DNA of 54,729 nt from Chloroflexota bacterium (lineage in GTDB: Bacteria; Chloroflexota; Ktedonobacteria; Ktedonobacterales; JACDGC01), in contig JAJYBV010000006.1 in assembly GCA_021778805.1 (NCBI GenBank), positions 1 through 54,729 of the forward strand, written 5' to 3'. Below, piece after piece: positions 42,854-51,905 of the stretch; within the stretch, counting starts at the first letter, position 1, and every line of letters begins with the position of its first letter. Below the pieces are notes generated by a model. That model was not told where the DNA came from, searched no databases, and saw nothing but the letters and a program-made list of their open reading frames with translations. A program made the position numbers and the translations under genes.

Positions 42854-44167
42854 ATGGCCAGACCTCAGCCAAAGTCCGCCGCATCTGCTAGCGCTTCTTC
42901 CGGCGGAAAGACTAATATAATTATTCTTGCATTATTGCTGGGCACTTTGGCGTTTGGCGCCGGCTATGGCGCAATGACTGTTCAAGCGGATATTGCACAG
43001 CCTGTAGCCAAAATCGGGGCGCCATATCAAGCGTTTGTGGTGCATCAAGGTGATAATATTAAGATTATCGAAAATAATTTACAGACTCAGGGCTTGATTC
43101 GCAGCGCCTTTTTTTATAGCATATATTTAAAAATAAAAGGCAAAAGTTCAATTATTGTCGATCCTGGGCTGTATAATTTATCTCCAAGTATGACGTTATC
43201 AGAAATTACCAATATTCTTACCACTCCACCAAAAGCTGATGTCGTAAATTTTACGGTTAAAGAAGGCTTGCGGCTGACACAATATCCGCAGGCAATTATC
43301 AGTTCCGCAAAGTTCCCAGACGGATCTCCGGCAACACTTCCAAATTTCAGCGCGCAAGATTTTCTTACTATTGCTGTTAGCACAGGGGTGTTTACTAACA
43401 GCTCCAATTATTGGTATGTGCGTCCGTGGTCATTATCTTCCGGCGCAGAGGCTGCTTTAGAAGGTTATTTAATGCCGAACACCTATCAGGTGTATCAAAC
43501 TGCTACCGCAACGGATATTATTACTACCATGCTGGATAATTTAGGTGAACAGCTTTGCCCCGGGCCTGCAAGCAACCCTACGGAATATATGTATAATCAA
43601 ACGCAATGTGAAGCGCACCAGGCCATTATAACGCCCACTGCTGTGCCCAGCCAATATACTGCGAATGTTGGCAAGCCAATCGGGGTTTTTTCCGCGCTTG
43701 CCGCGCATAAAGAAACTTTGCAGCAAGCGCTTATTCTTGCGTCACTTGCCCAGCGCGAAGCTCGTACACCAGTAAACTACGAGCTGGTTGCCAGCACATA
43801 TTATAATCGCTGGAAGGATGTTAATAATGGCCAGACTTTTGGGTTATTAGGGGCAGACCCTGCGGAACAGTATTATCTTGGACACAGTGTTGGCCCAAAC
43901 GGGGACCCATGGGCGCCGCTGCCAGATTCCCCCGGTAATTTGTCGAATAACCCCTATAATTTATATAAAACGCCCGGGCTGCCGCCAAGCGCGATCTCTG
44001 GGGTAACAGTCGCTGCTTTATATGCCGGCATTGATCCGCCAAGCACAAATTATGCGTTTTTTTATTTTGCCAAAGATTGCCAAAATCATTATTTTTCTAC
44101 CCTAACAGACTTTAATAACGCGGTGGCGCAAAATCCTGCCGCCGGCCCGAATGATTGCCAGTCTTAG
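42854..44167 (+). CDS. mltG: Endolytic transglycosylase MltG (YceG-like)
   Basis: A 437-residue peptidoglycan lytic transglycosylase that trims new glycan strands. An N-terminal TM (about 23-45) is followed by a LysM-like part (YQAFVVHQGDNIKIIENNLQTQG) and the YceG domain. The catalytic glutamate lies in ILASLAQREARTPVNYELVASTYYNRW, where the family has ILASIVEKE. Landmarks EGYLMPNTYQV and the C-terminal SNPYNLYKTPGLPPSAI-type motif (NNPYNLYKTPGLPP) are present. AGGAG precedes the start by 14 nt. It sits between ruvX and uppP in an envelope gene group. Confidence 0.95.
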   Translation: MARPQPKSAASASASSGGKTNIIILALLLGTLAFGAGYGAMTVQADIAQPVAKIGAPYQAFVVHQGDNIKIIENNLQTQGLIRSAFFYSIYLKIKGKSSIIVDPGLYNLSPSMTLSEITNILTTPPKADVVNFTVKEGLRLTQYPQAIISSAKFPDGSPATLPNFSAQDFLTIAVSTGVFTNSSNYWYVRPWSLSSGAEAALEGYLMPNTYQVYQTATATDIITTMLDNLGEQLCPGPASNPTEYMYNQTQCEAHQAIITPTAVPSQYTANVGKPIGVFSALAAHKETLQQALILASLAQREARTPVNYELVASTYYNRWKDVNNGQTFGLLGADPAEQYYLGHSVGPNGDPWAPLPDSPGNLSNNPYNLYKTPGLPPSAISGVTVAALYAGIDPPSTNYAFFYFAKDCQNHYFSTLTDFNNAVAQNPAAGPNDCQS

Positions 44168-44210
44168 CGTTGTACGCTTGCTGACCATATAAAAAGGAAC
44201 TATTGCAGAC

Positions 44211-45203
44211 ATGATATTTGTAGCGCATCATATTGTTGTATTTGCGCAGTCTTCTTCGGCTGCTTCCAGTTCATCTGCCAACCAAGGGATGAATTTAATT
44301 AATGTTATTGTGTTAGCTATTCTGCAAGGGGTAACTGAATTGTTCCCCATCAGCAGTTTAGGGCACACGGTTATTATTCCCGGCTTGCTTGGCTGGGGCG
44401 ATCTGCTTTCCGGCTCAAATTTCCTGCCTTTAGTGGTTATGCTGCACATTGGAACTTCTGTTGCGCTGCTGACATTTTTCTGGCGCGATTGGCTGAATTT
44501 GCTGCGCGGCGGTGTGCGTGTGCTGAAAGCCGGCCGCATAACGCCGGATGTCGATCCGGGTGGTTATGGGCGTATCCTTGCGCTTGTTATTATGGGAAGT
44601 ATACCTGCCGGACTCATTGGGGTTGCATTTCAAAAACAGCTGGAAAACAACTTTAAAGACCCGATTATTGCTGCGGCGTTTTTAGTGGTAAACGGCGCGG
44701 TATTGTTAACCGCCGAGCGATATGCGCGGAATCAGCGCAAGAATGCCGTACAGCTGGCGCGCGGACGTGGCAATGGGGCGCCTGCCGGCGGCAAAGCAAT
44801 TACAGAGTTATCATTTGTGCAGGCGGCTGTTATCGGATTTGCGCAATCATTTGCTCTGATTCCCGGAATTTCACGTTCCGGGGCTACAATGGCGGCCGGC
44901 ATGGCAAATGGACTGGATCGTGAAGAATCGGCGCGGTTCTCATTCTTAATGGCGGCGCCAATTATTTTAGCCGCAGGTATTGCCGAAATACCCAAACTGC
45001 TGCATAACCAAACTTTGCATGCGTTAGAGCTTGCGATATTTGGCGGAGTTATTTCAGGTATAGCGGCATATTTAAGTGTAAAATTTCTGATGAAATATTT
45101 CGAAACTAACCGGCTCGATCCGTTTGCATATTACTGTGCAATCGTTGGGTTGCTTGCTTTTGGGTATTTTTTCTATCAAGCGTTGCCTTTATTGCAATTT
45201 TAA
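44211..45203 (+). CDS. uppP: Undecaprenyl-diphosphatase UppP
   Basis: An inner-membrane enzyme that recycles undecaprenyl pyrophosphate to the carrier lipid. It has about 8 TM segments in 330 residues. The catalytic boxes are clear: LQGVTELFPISSLGHTVI near the N terminus and FALIPGISRSGATMAAGM near 225. It starts with an extra Ser- and Ala-rich stretch of about 26 residues; an ATG at 44289 would give the usual family start. It is 43 nt downstream of mltG, so the two cell wall genes are likely co-expressed. Confidence 0.95.
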   Translation: MIFVAHHIVVFAQSSSAASSSSANQGMNLINVIVLAILQGVTELFPISSLGHTVIIPGLLGWGDLLSGSNFLPLVVMLHIGTSVALLTFFWRDWLNLLRGGVRVLKAGRITPDVDPGGYGRILALVIMGSIPAGLIGVAFQKQLENNFKDPIIAAAFLVVNGAVLLTAERYARNQRKNAVQLARGRGNGAPAGGKAITELSFVQAAVIGFAQSFALIPGISRSGATMAAGMANGLDREESARFSFLMAAPIILAAGIAEIPKLLHNQTLHALELAIFGGVISGIAAYLSVKFLMKYFETNRLDPFAYYCAIVGLLAFGYFFYQALPLLQF

Positions 45204-45412
45204 CATAAATCCGGTATGATAATTTTGCCGAGTTATCAGCAGAGTTGATAACGGGTTTCCTGTATTGCATTGATTGTATCCATATCGGTTTTGCAGGAAA
45301 CTTTGGTGTCTAACTGTACGTGCGCTAAACCTTATCTGTGTTGCGCACATGCGTACTGCCGCAGAGCGATTTGGCAGCAGATTCAAATATTTATCTAGGA
45401 GAAAAAATTCTC

Positions 45413-45631
45413 ATGAAATTGGCCATTGGGGTTGTATTAGCTCTTATTTTTGCCGGCATCGGCGTTTATTATCTTATTCCGGGTATTCCGCATATATTGG
45501 TTTCGAATGCCGCTACCAACACTCAAATGCAATTGAAACACGTTCTTGCCGCGTTTGTTGTTGCCGCGGTATGCCTTATTGGAGGAATTTTCGCCCACAA
45601 TGGCGATAAAGCTCAAGCTGGATCACGCTAG
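45413..45631 (+). CDS. Small two-TM membrane protein
   Basis: A 72-residue protein with two TM helices (LAIGVVLALIFAGIGVYYLI and VLAAFVVAAVCLIGGIF). AGGAG is 13 nt before the ATG at 45413; the longer frame upstream has no ribosome site. No family is recognised. Its end overlaps the start of the glycosyltransferase gene by about 32 nt, so translational coupling is likely. Confidence 0.65.
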   Translation: MKLAIGVVLALIFAGIGVYYLIPGIPHILVSNAATNTQMQLKHVLAAFVVAAVCLIGGIFAHNGDKAQAGSR

Positions 45632-47252
45632 ATCATTTTTGATACAGCAATATCGCAGAACGCCGGCAGAAGTTTGGCTTGCTATTGGCCTTGCGCTTGT
45701 CGGCGTTTTTTTGCGTCTGAAAGTTATACCCTTTGTTACAAATAATTATGATGAAGGGGTATATACTGCTGCATTGCGATCGTTTACCGCGGGCAATGCT
45801 TTATATCGGCAGGTATACATGGCTCAGCCGCCTTATTTTATCCTACTGCTTGCGCCTTGGTTTATATTGGGCGGCAAAACAATTGTTGCGGCGCGCTATG
45901 GTGTGCTGTTTTATTCGCTTTTTGGCGTTATTGGGGTGTGGGCGCTGGCGCGTTCTTTATCCGGTCCGCTAGCAGGATTGCTGGCCGTTGCCGCATTAAC
46001 GTTTGATCCGCTCTATTTCACGCAATCGGTTTCGGCGCAGGCTGAAGCGCCGGCAGTGGCAATGATGATTGTTGCGGTAGCGTTTGCAGCATCGGCAAAG
46101 AATAAGCCGGATATGCGCAAGACTTTTTTTGCGGGATTTTTCTTTACTGTCGGTATTTTGATTAAATTATTTATTGTACCGGCGATTATTCCAATCTTAT
46201 ATTTTTTACTTTTTCCCTATGGTTTACCGCGTGCGCCGAAATCTTGGAGCGCCATGTGGATTATCTTTCAAGAACGCCGCCGGCTTTTCGCATTTTTGGG
46301 GTTGGGTATTTGGGTAGCGGCTTTGCCGGCTATGGTACTGTTTTTGCAAGATCCATCGGCCATGTGGAATCAGGTAATCGGTTTGCATGTAGCGGCAACA
46401 GGCGCATATGCCCAAAATCGGTTGAATAATATATCGCTGTTTTTTTCAATTTGGTGGGAAGCGCCGCTGGTTGTTGGGGCAACAGCCATATCCATATGGC
46501 TGTACAAAAAGCAGCAGTGTGCTGATGGGCTGATATTGCTGCTGTGGGGATATAGTTCGATAGTTGTGCTTCTCATTCAAACGCCACTGTTTGATCATCA
46601 TTTAGTGTTGATTGTGCCGGGATTTATTGCCTCATTATCTTTGATTGCCCAAGATACCTTGCTGGCGTCTGTGCGGTTTCAGATACGCGGCGCGGCGCAA
46701 ACAGCAATAGCAGGCTTTCTTGTCGTGGTGTTTCTCAGCGCCGGCGCAGTAACGCTGCATCGGGTATCATCTGATGCGCAGACAACCGCGAGTGATCTTT
46801 CTATTACTGCGGTGGCGTTTGAGCTGGATGCGTTAACTTCTCCGCAAGAATATGTAGTGACCGATGATCAGGTGATTGCCGATCTGGCAAACCGCAATAT
46901 TCCTCCTGAATTAGTAGATACCTCAAGTGTGCGCATTGCTTCCGGAAGCTTAACCTCGGCGGATGTAATACAGCAGCTGCAAAATCCGCAAGTCGTCGCT
47001 GTGTTGTGGTATTCCGGAAGATTTAATGCTCTGCCCGGATTGCTGGCGTATGTAAAAGCGCATTTTACCGCGGTTATTCATTATGGCGGCGGCCGTGTTT
47101 TATATATTCGCACACCTCCTGCGCTGCCCGTTGCTGCTGTGAAAAACAGTGGGTCAATGATATCCGGCTACAAATGCAGGGATTCACAAGGAGCGGCGCC
47201 TGCCCCTTGTGCGGGGATTGGGGTGTCCCCAAATACATTTTTATACAAATAA
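45600..47252 (+). CDS. Membrane glycosyltransferase, ArnT/PMT-like, with repeat-derived C terminus
   Basis: A 550-residue GT-C glycosyltransferase with about 11 TMs. The first luminal loop has NYDEGVYTAALRSFTAGNALYRQVYMAQPPYF, shown here in part by NNYDEGVYTAA and MAQPPYF; the Asp-Glu pair is the family's catalytic motif. Such enzymes transfer sugars from polyprenyl phosphates to proteins or lipids. After a soluble C-terminal domain (VVTDDQVIADLANR to GGGRVLYIRTP), the last 25 residues and the stop lie in a repeat element, so the original end has been replaced. An alternative start lies at 45546; 45600 fits the TM topology better. Confidence 0.87.
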   Translation: MAIKLKLDHARSFLIQQYRRTPAEVWLAIGLALVGVFLRLKVIPFVTNNYDEGVYTAALRSFTAGNALYRQVYMAQPPYFILLLAPWFILGGKTIVAARYGVLFYSLFGVIGVWALARSLSGPLAGLLAVAALTFDPLYFTQSVSAQAEAPAVAMMIVAVAFAASAKNKPDMRKTFFAGFFFTVGILIKLFIVPAIIPILYFLLFPYGLPRAPKSWSAMWIIFQERRRLFAFLGLGIWVAALPAMVLFLQDPSAMWNQVIGLHVAATGAYAQNRLNNISLFFSIWWEAPLVVGATAISIWLYKKQQCADGLILLLWGYSSIVVLLIQTPLFDHHLVLIVPGFIASLSLIAQDTLLASVRFQIRGAAQTAIAGFLVVVFLSAGAVTLHRVSSDAQTTASDLSITAVAFELDALTSPQEYVVTDDQVIADLANRNIPPELVDTSSVRIASGSLTSADVIQQLQNPQVVAVLWYSGRFNALPGLLAYVKAHFTAVIHYGGGRVLYIRTPPALPVAAVKNSGSMISGYKCRDSQGAAPAPCAGIGVSPNTFLYK

Positions 47253-47378
47253 AACACCGCACGGTACACATGAGGCCCTGCAATCCGGTAGGGGCGACCG
47301 CAAAGGTCGCCCTGGAATACGGTGTTGGTATATCTTGTCCCTCTTCTGCGGAGCTTTAGGCACCTCTTGAGCAGTTAC
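47179..47378 (-). mobile_element. Repeat copy E, truncated, in reverse orientation
   Basis: On the minus strand it reads like element C: GTAACTGCTC terminus (47378 inward), GGGCGACCTTTGCGGTCGCCCC, ACCGTGCGGT and GGGGACACCCCAATCCCCG. The other end stops at GGGATTCAC near 47179, inside the coding region of the upstream glycosyltransferase, with no terminal repeat. No 8-bp duplication can be matched, in keeping with deletion of one end. It supplies the last codons of the upstream gene. Confidence 0.7.
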
Positions 47379-47443
47379 AGAACGATCGAATGGTAAAAGT
47401 GAGGCAAGTATTTTGCAGACAGAAAAGCAGGGAAATTTGCAAT

Positions 47444-47471
47444 AAAAAAAAGCTGCAGCAAAGACTGCAAC
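47444..47471 (-). terminator. Intrinsic terminator of the tRNA operon
   Basis: On the minus strand GTTGCAG and CTGCAGC pair over 7 positions with one wobble and a 6-nt loop, then seven T follow. It lies 25 nt after tRNA-Cys. Confidence 0.85.
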
Positions 47472-47495
47472 TTTCCAAACATTCACTACACGCTT

Positions 47496-47569
<74 letters not shown>

Positions 47570-47583
47570 ATAGCAACTTATAT

Positions 47584-47658
47584 TGGAGCGGGAGACGGGA
47601 TTCGAACCCGCGACATCTTCCTTGGCAAGGAAGTGCTCTACCACTGAGCCACTCCCGC
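47584..47658 (-). tRNA. tRNA-Gly (GCC)
   Basis: A complete cloverleaf on the minus strand: acceptor GCGGGAG with CTCCCGC, D arm GCTCAGTGGTAGAGC, anticodon loop TTGCCAA with GCC, and T arm GGGTTCGAATCCC. CCA is encoded. It comes 14 nt before tRNA-Cys and directly follows a near-consensus promoter. Confidence 0.97.
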
Positions 47659-47671
47659 ATGTGATATAGAT

Positions 47672-47700
47672 ATTGTATCATGCTCTGCCGTGGTTGTCAA
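47672..47700 (-). promoter_or_regulatory. Promoter of the tRNA-Gly/tRNA-Cys operon
   Basis: On the minus strand TTGACA and TACAAT are separated by exactly 17 nt. It lies 14 nt upstream of the mature tRNA-Gly, so a short leader is removed on processing. It is the strongest promoter in the window. Confidence 0.88.
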
Positions 47701-47742
47701 GTGGGTTTTGCCGTTTTCATGCGTTTCGGCTGAGGTACAGCG

Positions 47743-48543
47743 TTAATTGCCAACCGAAGTAAACTGCTTCAGCGCTCGTTTCCAAAAAAATTGCAGCGCT
47801 AAGGAGCCTACGGCAATCCAGAGTATTTGCATCCCTAAACCGAGCCACAGTTGTGTATTGGAGTAGTTGCCGGCAATGGTTTCGATTGGAAAATTGAATG
47901 TCCATTGAAATGGCAGAAACAATGAGATATTTTGCGCCCATTGCGGCAAAAGTGTAAGCGGCACAAGTCTGCCTGAAAGGATAAGTTCAAAGGCAAAGTA
48001 CAAATCAAAAATAGCGCTTACCCGTGTTGTCCAAAATGTTATCATTCCCAGAAGCCATAGCGCTATAGTGCGGATAATAAACGCCAGCCAAATAGAAATA
48101 ATAAAGACGAAAACACCCAGCGGTGATGGCGCAAAGATAGGGTGAAAAATCAGCGAAAGAACCACTGCAATTGGCAGCCACATAATAATATTGGGTATTT
48201 TTTCACCGCCAAAAAACGCTAAGTCGGAATGTATCGGATGAATGGGCTTGAGTAGCATAGAGGTTAATTGCCCCATCCGAATGCGATCTTCCCAACCAAA
48301 AGGCGTAAACGAAATATTCATTGTCCTGACCAATGTCCAAACAATGTAATACGCCGCAAAAGCCCCTGCCGACATTCCACCGACTGTGCCGCCGCCGGCG
48401 TTAGCTATGGTAGTCCATACAACCAAATAGATTAATGGTTCGGCAATCATACCGAATGTATAAAAATAATAGGCAACCCGATATTGAAACTGTTGAATGA
48501 TTGCAATTTTTATCATAGTTAGGTAATAATTAACGTATACCAT
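47743..48543 (-). CDS. ABC-2 type export permease (COG4587-like)
   Basis: A 266-residue membrane protein with six TMs. It begins YYLTMIKIAIIQQFQYRVAYYFYTFGMI, then IVWTLVRTMNISFTPFGWEDRIRMGQLTSMLLKPIHPIHSDLAFF (shown in part: GQLTSMLLKPIHPIHSD), which matches the ABC-2 subfamily COG4587. It overlaps the ATPase gene by 14 nt. In most genomes COG4586 ATPases are followed by both COG4587 and COG3694 permeases; the second is missing here, because tRNA genes follow. Confidence 0.87.
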   Translation of the reverse strand: MVYVNYYLTMIKIAIIQQFQYRVAYYFYTFGMIAEPLIYLVVWTTIANAGGGTVGGMSAGAFAAYYIVWTLVRTMNISFTPFGWEDRIRMGQLTSMLLKPIHPIHSDLAFFGGEKIPNIIMWLPIAVVLSLIFHPIFAPSPLGVFVFIISIWLAFIIRTIALWLLGMITFWTTRVSAIFDLYFAFELILSGRLVPLTLLPQWAQNISLFLPFQWTFNFPIETIAGNYSNTQLWLGLGMQILWIAVGSLALQFFWKRALKQFTSVGN

Positions 48544-49537
48544 CAGATGACTTCTCCACTATCTGGTCTTTTGCCGAAAATAGTGTATCAATGACATCTT
48601 CAATCGGCGGTTCTTCTATGGTGATATCACCGATTTGGAACTTCTGAAACAGCGCTGCGGAAACCGCGGCTATCTCATTTTTATTTACCCGCATCTTCAC
48701 AGTATTTTCTTCGCGTTCAGTAATTTCCCCATAATCTTCGATATGTTCCGGCGGTTCAATAAACGAAATGGTTATGGTTTTGTGTGAAGAAAAACGATTG
48801 GCAAGTTCATGTAACCCGCCGGTAAAAATAATTTTACCATGGTGAATGATAATTACCCGTTTGCATAACGCCTCTACATCAGCCATATAGTGGCTGGTAA
48901 GCAACACTGCCGCGCCATAGCGCCGGTTATATTCTGCAATAAATTCGCGGATTTTTCGCTGCATGGAAACATCCAAGCCTAATGTCGGCTCATCTAAAAA
49001 TAATATTTTCGGGCGATGCAGCAAAGAGCCGACCAGCTCCATTTTCATTCGTTCACCTAAAGATAAATTGCGGATTGGTTTCTGCGCTAAATCTTTTAAT
49101 TCAAGCAAATCCATCAATTCATCACGCAATTGCATGAATTGTGCGCGTGGAATATTATAAATGGCGCGGTTTAACTCAAATGAATCAAGCGCTGGAATAT
49201 CCCACTGCAACTGATTGCGGTTTCCCATAACCAAAGTGATTTGCCGCAGAAAATTCGGTTCACGCTGCCAGGGAGTATAACCCAGTGTTTTCACTTCTCC
49301 ACTGGAAGGGTGCAGTAAACCGGATAATGTTTTTAATGTGCTGGTTTTACCTGCGCCATTTGGCCCTAAAAAGCCAACAATTTCCCCTTCTTCCAGTGAA
49401 AACGAAATATCATCGATGGCTTTCACTTCGCGCATTTGCCGAAAAAATAAGCTGCGAACCGATTCTTTTAATCCCTCACCGCGTATAGGAATGGAATAAT
49501 ATTTCTTTAAATTTTGTACTTGAATTATTTCAGCCAT
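48530..49537 (-). CDS. ABC-2 type exporter ATP-binding protein (COG4586-like)
   Basis: A 335-residue ABC ATPase from the ATG at 49537. It starts IIQVQNLKKYYSIPIRGEGLKESVRSLF, with a preceding short insert typical of COG4586. Walker A is GPNGAGKTST, the signature NLSLGERMKMELVGSLLH, and Walker B ILFLDEPTLGLD with LLTSHYMADV as the H-loop. The C-terminal extension (TITISFIEPPEHIEDYGEI) is characteristic of the group. The frame opens 34 codons upstream but without a ribosome site. It pairs with the permease it overlaps. The exported compound is unknown. Confidence 0.92.
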   Translation of the reverse strand: MAEIIQVQNLKKYYSIPIRGEGLKESVRSLFFRQMREVKAIDDISFSLEEGEIVGFLGPNGAGKTSTLKTLSGLLHPSSGEVKTLGYTPWQREPNFLRQITLVMGNRNQLQWDIPALDSFELNRAIYNIPRAQFMQLRDELMDLLELKDLAQKPIRNLSLGERMKMELVGSLLHRPKILFLDEPTLGLDVSMQRKIREFIAEYNRRYGAAVLLTSHYMADVEALCKRVIIIHHGKIIFTGGLHELANRFSSHKTITISFIEPPEHIEDYGEITEREENTVKMRVNKNEIAAVSAALFQKFQIGDITIEEPPIEDVIDTLFSAKDQIVEKSSDGIR

Positions 49538-49753
49538 TATTTGCTCTTTCATTGCGCTGCGCAAAGCGGTTTTGCGGAAATATGCCGGGATATTATTGTT
49601 TGCCAAACAATCTTCGTATATATATCCTATCATATCCATATAAAATATGGTTCATAATTACTAAGTGTTTATACGTTGGCAAATGCCTATTTTGGTTGAC
49701 ACAACACCACGACGGATCTACAATGGCAAATATGAAAAGGAGAATACAGCAAC

Positions 49754-50923
49754 GTGAATTCATCAATTACCGCAAGGCAAATACGGACAAATATTTACCG
49801 CAAAACCGATGTTGCCGGATGGAGCTTTAGCGCCGCAGGTTTAATCGCTTTGGCGGCAGGAGCATTTGTTACCAGAAATGAAATGCTTGCTTTGCGGCAG
49901 CCTGAAGCGGCAACAGCGTTATTTGTTTTTTTTGCTATGTGCGCTGGCCTGTTTTTGTTTTTTGCCCTGCAGATTCGCCTGCTTATCTCAATTGTTACAA
50001 CTCCCTATGAAATCATATTGAAACATGGGTTATGGCGTTTTCATATTCCATGGCAACACGTTTCGGGTGTTAGTGAATGGTCTTCTTTGCGCGACAGCGC
50101 TTGGACCCGCTGGATAGCGCTTTGGAGCGCTGACGGAACTAAATTGCAGATTCGCGAAAACGCTGCGCAAGATTTTCAGCAACTGCGCTCTGATATTTTG
50201 CGCCGAGTGGCGTTGAATACCCCAACGCCGCGTGAAACTAGCGATTTAGCTGCGCAGTTTATGGCAACGGAAACATCAAAACGTCCGGCGGAATGGATGT
50301 TTACGGCTGCCGGATATTTGTTGTATGCAGGTTTAATTGTTTGGTTTGCGCTGCAAAACCTATCGGTATGGTCGGAGGTATGTTTCGCTGTAGCTGCAAT
50401 CTTTGGATTATATGGTCTCTACCGGTGGAATGTCCATAGCGAAATAACTATTAATCGCGATGGAATCGGTATGAAACGCGGATTAATGCGTACATTTATT
50501 GCGTGGAATGATATTTATGATGTACAGCGCAATGAAGGGGAACGGTCGCACAACATATTTGCAACCATCGGCAGAACTATTCTTATGCTTATTATCCGGA
50601 TCAGCCGCAAAACGGGCTTTACATTTGGAAGTTACCATACGGGAAGTAAAATTATTATTTCAGGTGGCTCGGGTGTATCTATTAAAATTCTGGAGAATCG
50701 TTTTGAACACCCAGAATGGATTCGCGCACGGCTGCGCGCTGAAATAGATGCGCTTACCGCAAGAGCAGCCTCTGCATCTGCTTCGGCGCGGGTTATTAAA
50801 CCCTTGGCGAAAACCGGCCCGCTTGAAAAAACAGATATGCTGCCACCGGAACCAACGGAGGGCGGCAGCGCTTTATGGCTTCGCGAGAGTTTCGGTTACG
50901 ATCCTTATAAGAATAACAGCTAA
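49754..50923 (+). CDS. Membrane protein with two PH-like domains
   Basis: A 389-residue protein with a repeat of two modules: TM hairpin then a PH-like domain. Module 1: TMs at about 28-47 and 56-78, then the PH-like part TPYEIILKHGLWRFHIPWQHVSGVSEW. Module 2: TMs at about 178-215, then ITINRDGIGMKRGLMRTFIAWNDIYDVQRNE (shown in part: GIGMKRGLMRTFIAWNDI). The C-terminal tail is rich in Ala, Ser and Arg. It starts with GTG; AGGAGA stands 11 nt upstream. Function unknown; it may sense the membrane. A perfect terminator follows. Confidence 0.72.
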   Translation: MNSSITARQIRTNIYRKTDVAGWSFSAAGLIALAAGAFVTRNEMLALRQPEAATALFVFFAMCAGLFLFFALQIRLLISIVTTPYEIILKHGLWRFHIPWQHVSGVSEWSSLRDSAWTRWIALWSADGTKLQIRENAAQDFQQLRSDILRRVALNTPTPRETSDLAAQFMATETSKRPAEWMFTAAGYLLYAGLIVWFALQNLSVWSEVCFAVAAIFGLYGLYRWNVHSEITINRDGIGMKRGLMRTFIAWNDIYDVQRNEGERSHNIFATIGRTILMLIIRISRKTGFTFGSYHTGSKIIISGGSGVSIKILENRFEHPEWIRARLRAEIDALTARAASASASARVIKPLAKTGPLEKTDMLPPEPTEGGSALWLRESFGYDPYKNNS

Positions 50924-50934
50924 CTATCATTCGG

Positions 50935-50972
50935 CAAGGCGCTTGTACAGTACGTTAAGCGCCTTGTTTTTC
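50935..50972 (+). terminator. Intrinsic terminator of the PH-like protein gene
   Basis: CAAGGCGCTT and AAGCGCCTTG pair over 10 bp with a 12-nt loop, and TTTTT follows. It overlaps the 3-prime end of the small ORF on the other strand. Confidence 0.85.
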
Positions 50973-51230
50973 TTCATAGCTTTGTTTCAATGTTTTATCA
51001 GGCCAAATTTCCAGATAGATTCCGAAGCATACCATGCAGTAATCTCCAACGGCTTCGGGGTCGTCCCCGGTTCCGTAATATTTGATGGTATGCGGCTCAC
51101 ACGCGGAATGGCCGCATTTTCGTGTTTCGGCCGGTCCCCTGTGCGGCAATTTATGCTCAAATTGTTCAATATAACAGTCGGAATGATCTAAAAGGTCATC
51201 AAATGCTTCCAAAGCTAAGTACCTACCCAA
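50955..51230 (-). CDS. Small cysteine-rich (zinc-ribbon-like) protein downstream of VKOR
   Basis: A 91-residue frame. From the TTG start, its cysteines are C19, C39, C44, C65 and C68; the C-x4-C pair (KCGHSAC) and the C-x2-C pair (YCMVC) are spaced like zinc ligands. Its composition looks like a real protein. It starts at TTG with no ATG before Met66; a GGTAGG before a second TTG (51212) could serve. It lies in the same frame as the VKOR gene, only 12 nt after the VKOR stop, so read-through or an ancestral fusion is possible. Its function is unknown. Confidence 0.6.
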   Translation of the reverse strand: MGRYLALEAFDDLLDHSDCYIEQFEHKLPHRGPAETRKCGHSACEPHTIKYYGTGDDPEAVGDYCMVCFGIYLEIWPDKTLKQSYEEKQGA

Positions 51231-51242
51231 GCGTATATATAA

Positions 51243-51863
51243 TTAATGTTTATGCTTTCGGCGCAGCATTGCCAGTTGCGCCGATGTATATTGTGCTTCG
51301 CCGTTATCATTTTCGGTTTGCGAGTGTCTTGCCGGAAGCGCAGCGTCTGCCGCGTTTTGCAAATGATACGCCGAAATGAAAAGAATAATAACGGTTGCAA
51401 TATGAACAGCGGTGCACCATTCACATAAATTATGCAGCAATATAAACTCAGCATAGATCAAATATAAAACAAACGCAACACCAAATAAGCTCCAAAGTAG
51501 CTGGAACATTCGTAACCTGCGGGAATCTATGCCATTGACGGCAAAGGCTCGCAAACTGATGATTGCAGTTGCGCCGCTAACAACGAACCAAAGCATACCC
51601 GGAATAGTAATTGGTATAGTCGTGCCCGGAACAACTGAATAGGGGCTGCTGGTTACACGCTGGCAGTTAATAAACCCTGTTGTAGAACATACTAAAGGAA
51701 TGTGTTCGTAATGCACGCTGGTTAAATATATTGATATTATCAATCCGGCTGCAGATAGAATGACAACAGCTGCCTGCCACCAAACAGCCCGCAGCGCCGC
51801 GCCAAACCGCGACGCTGAATTGCTGCTTTGAACCTGTTCAGGATGTTCGTATTCCGTATCCAT
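51243..51863 (-). CDS. Vitamin K epoxide reductase family (VKOR) protein
   Basis: A 206-residue VKOR-like membrane oxidoreductase that reoxidises disulfide-forming partners using quinones. It has four TMs after a hydrophilic N terminus. The loop cysteines are C59 and C67 (LVCSTTGFINC), and the active-site pair is C147/C150 in HNLCEWCTAVH. An upstream ATG at 51896 lacks a ribosome site; the ATG at 51863 has GGGAGA about 13 nt before it. It follows the DUF929 protein on the same strand with overlapping control. It probably works with that thioredoxin-like partner. Confidence 0.92.
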   Translation of the reverse strand: MDTEYEHPEQVQSSNSASRFGAALRAVWWQAAVVILSAAGLIISIYLTSVHYEHIPLVCSTTGFINCQRVTSSPYSVVPGTTIPITIPGMLWFVVSGATAIISLRAFAVNGIDSRRLRMFQLLWSLFGVAFVLYLIYAEFILLHNLCEWCTAVHIATVIILFISAYHLQNAADAALPARHSQTENDNGEAQYTSAQLAMLRRKHKH

Positions 51864-51905
51864 AGCGTTCAAAAATCTCCCATTGCCAAATACCATTGCT
51901 TGCGC

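Noticed and set aside
45338-45412. Longer start for the small membrane protein
   Set aside because: The 25 extra codons have no ribosome site, whereas AGGAG precedes the ATG at 45413 and the protein then starts with a normal membrane segment.
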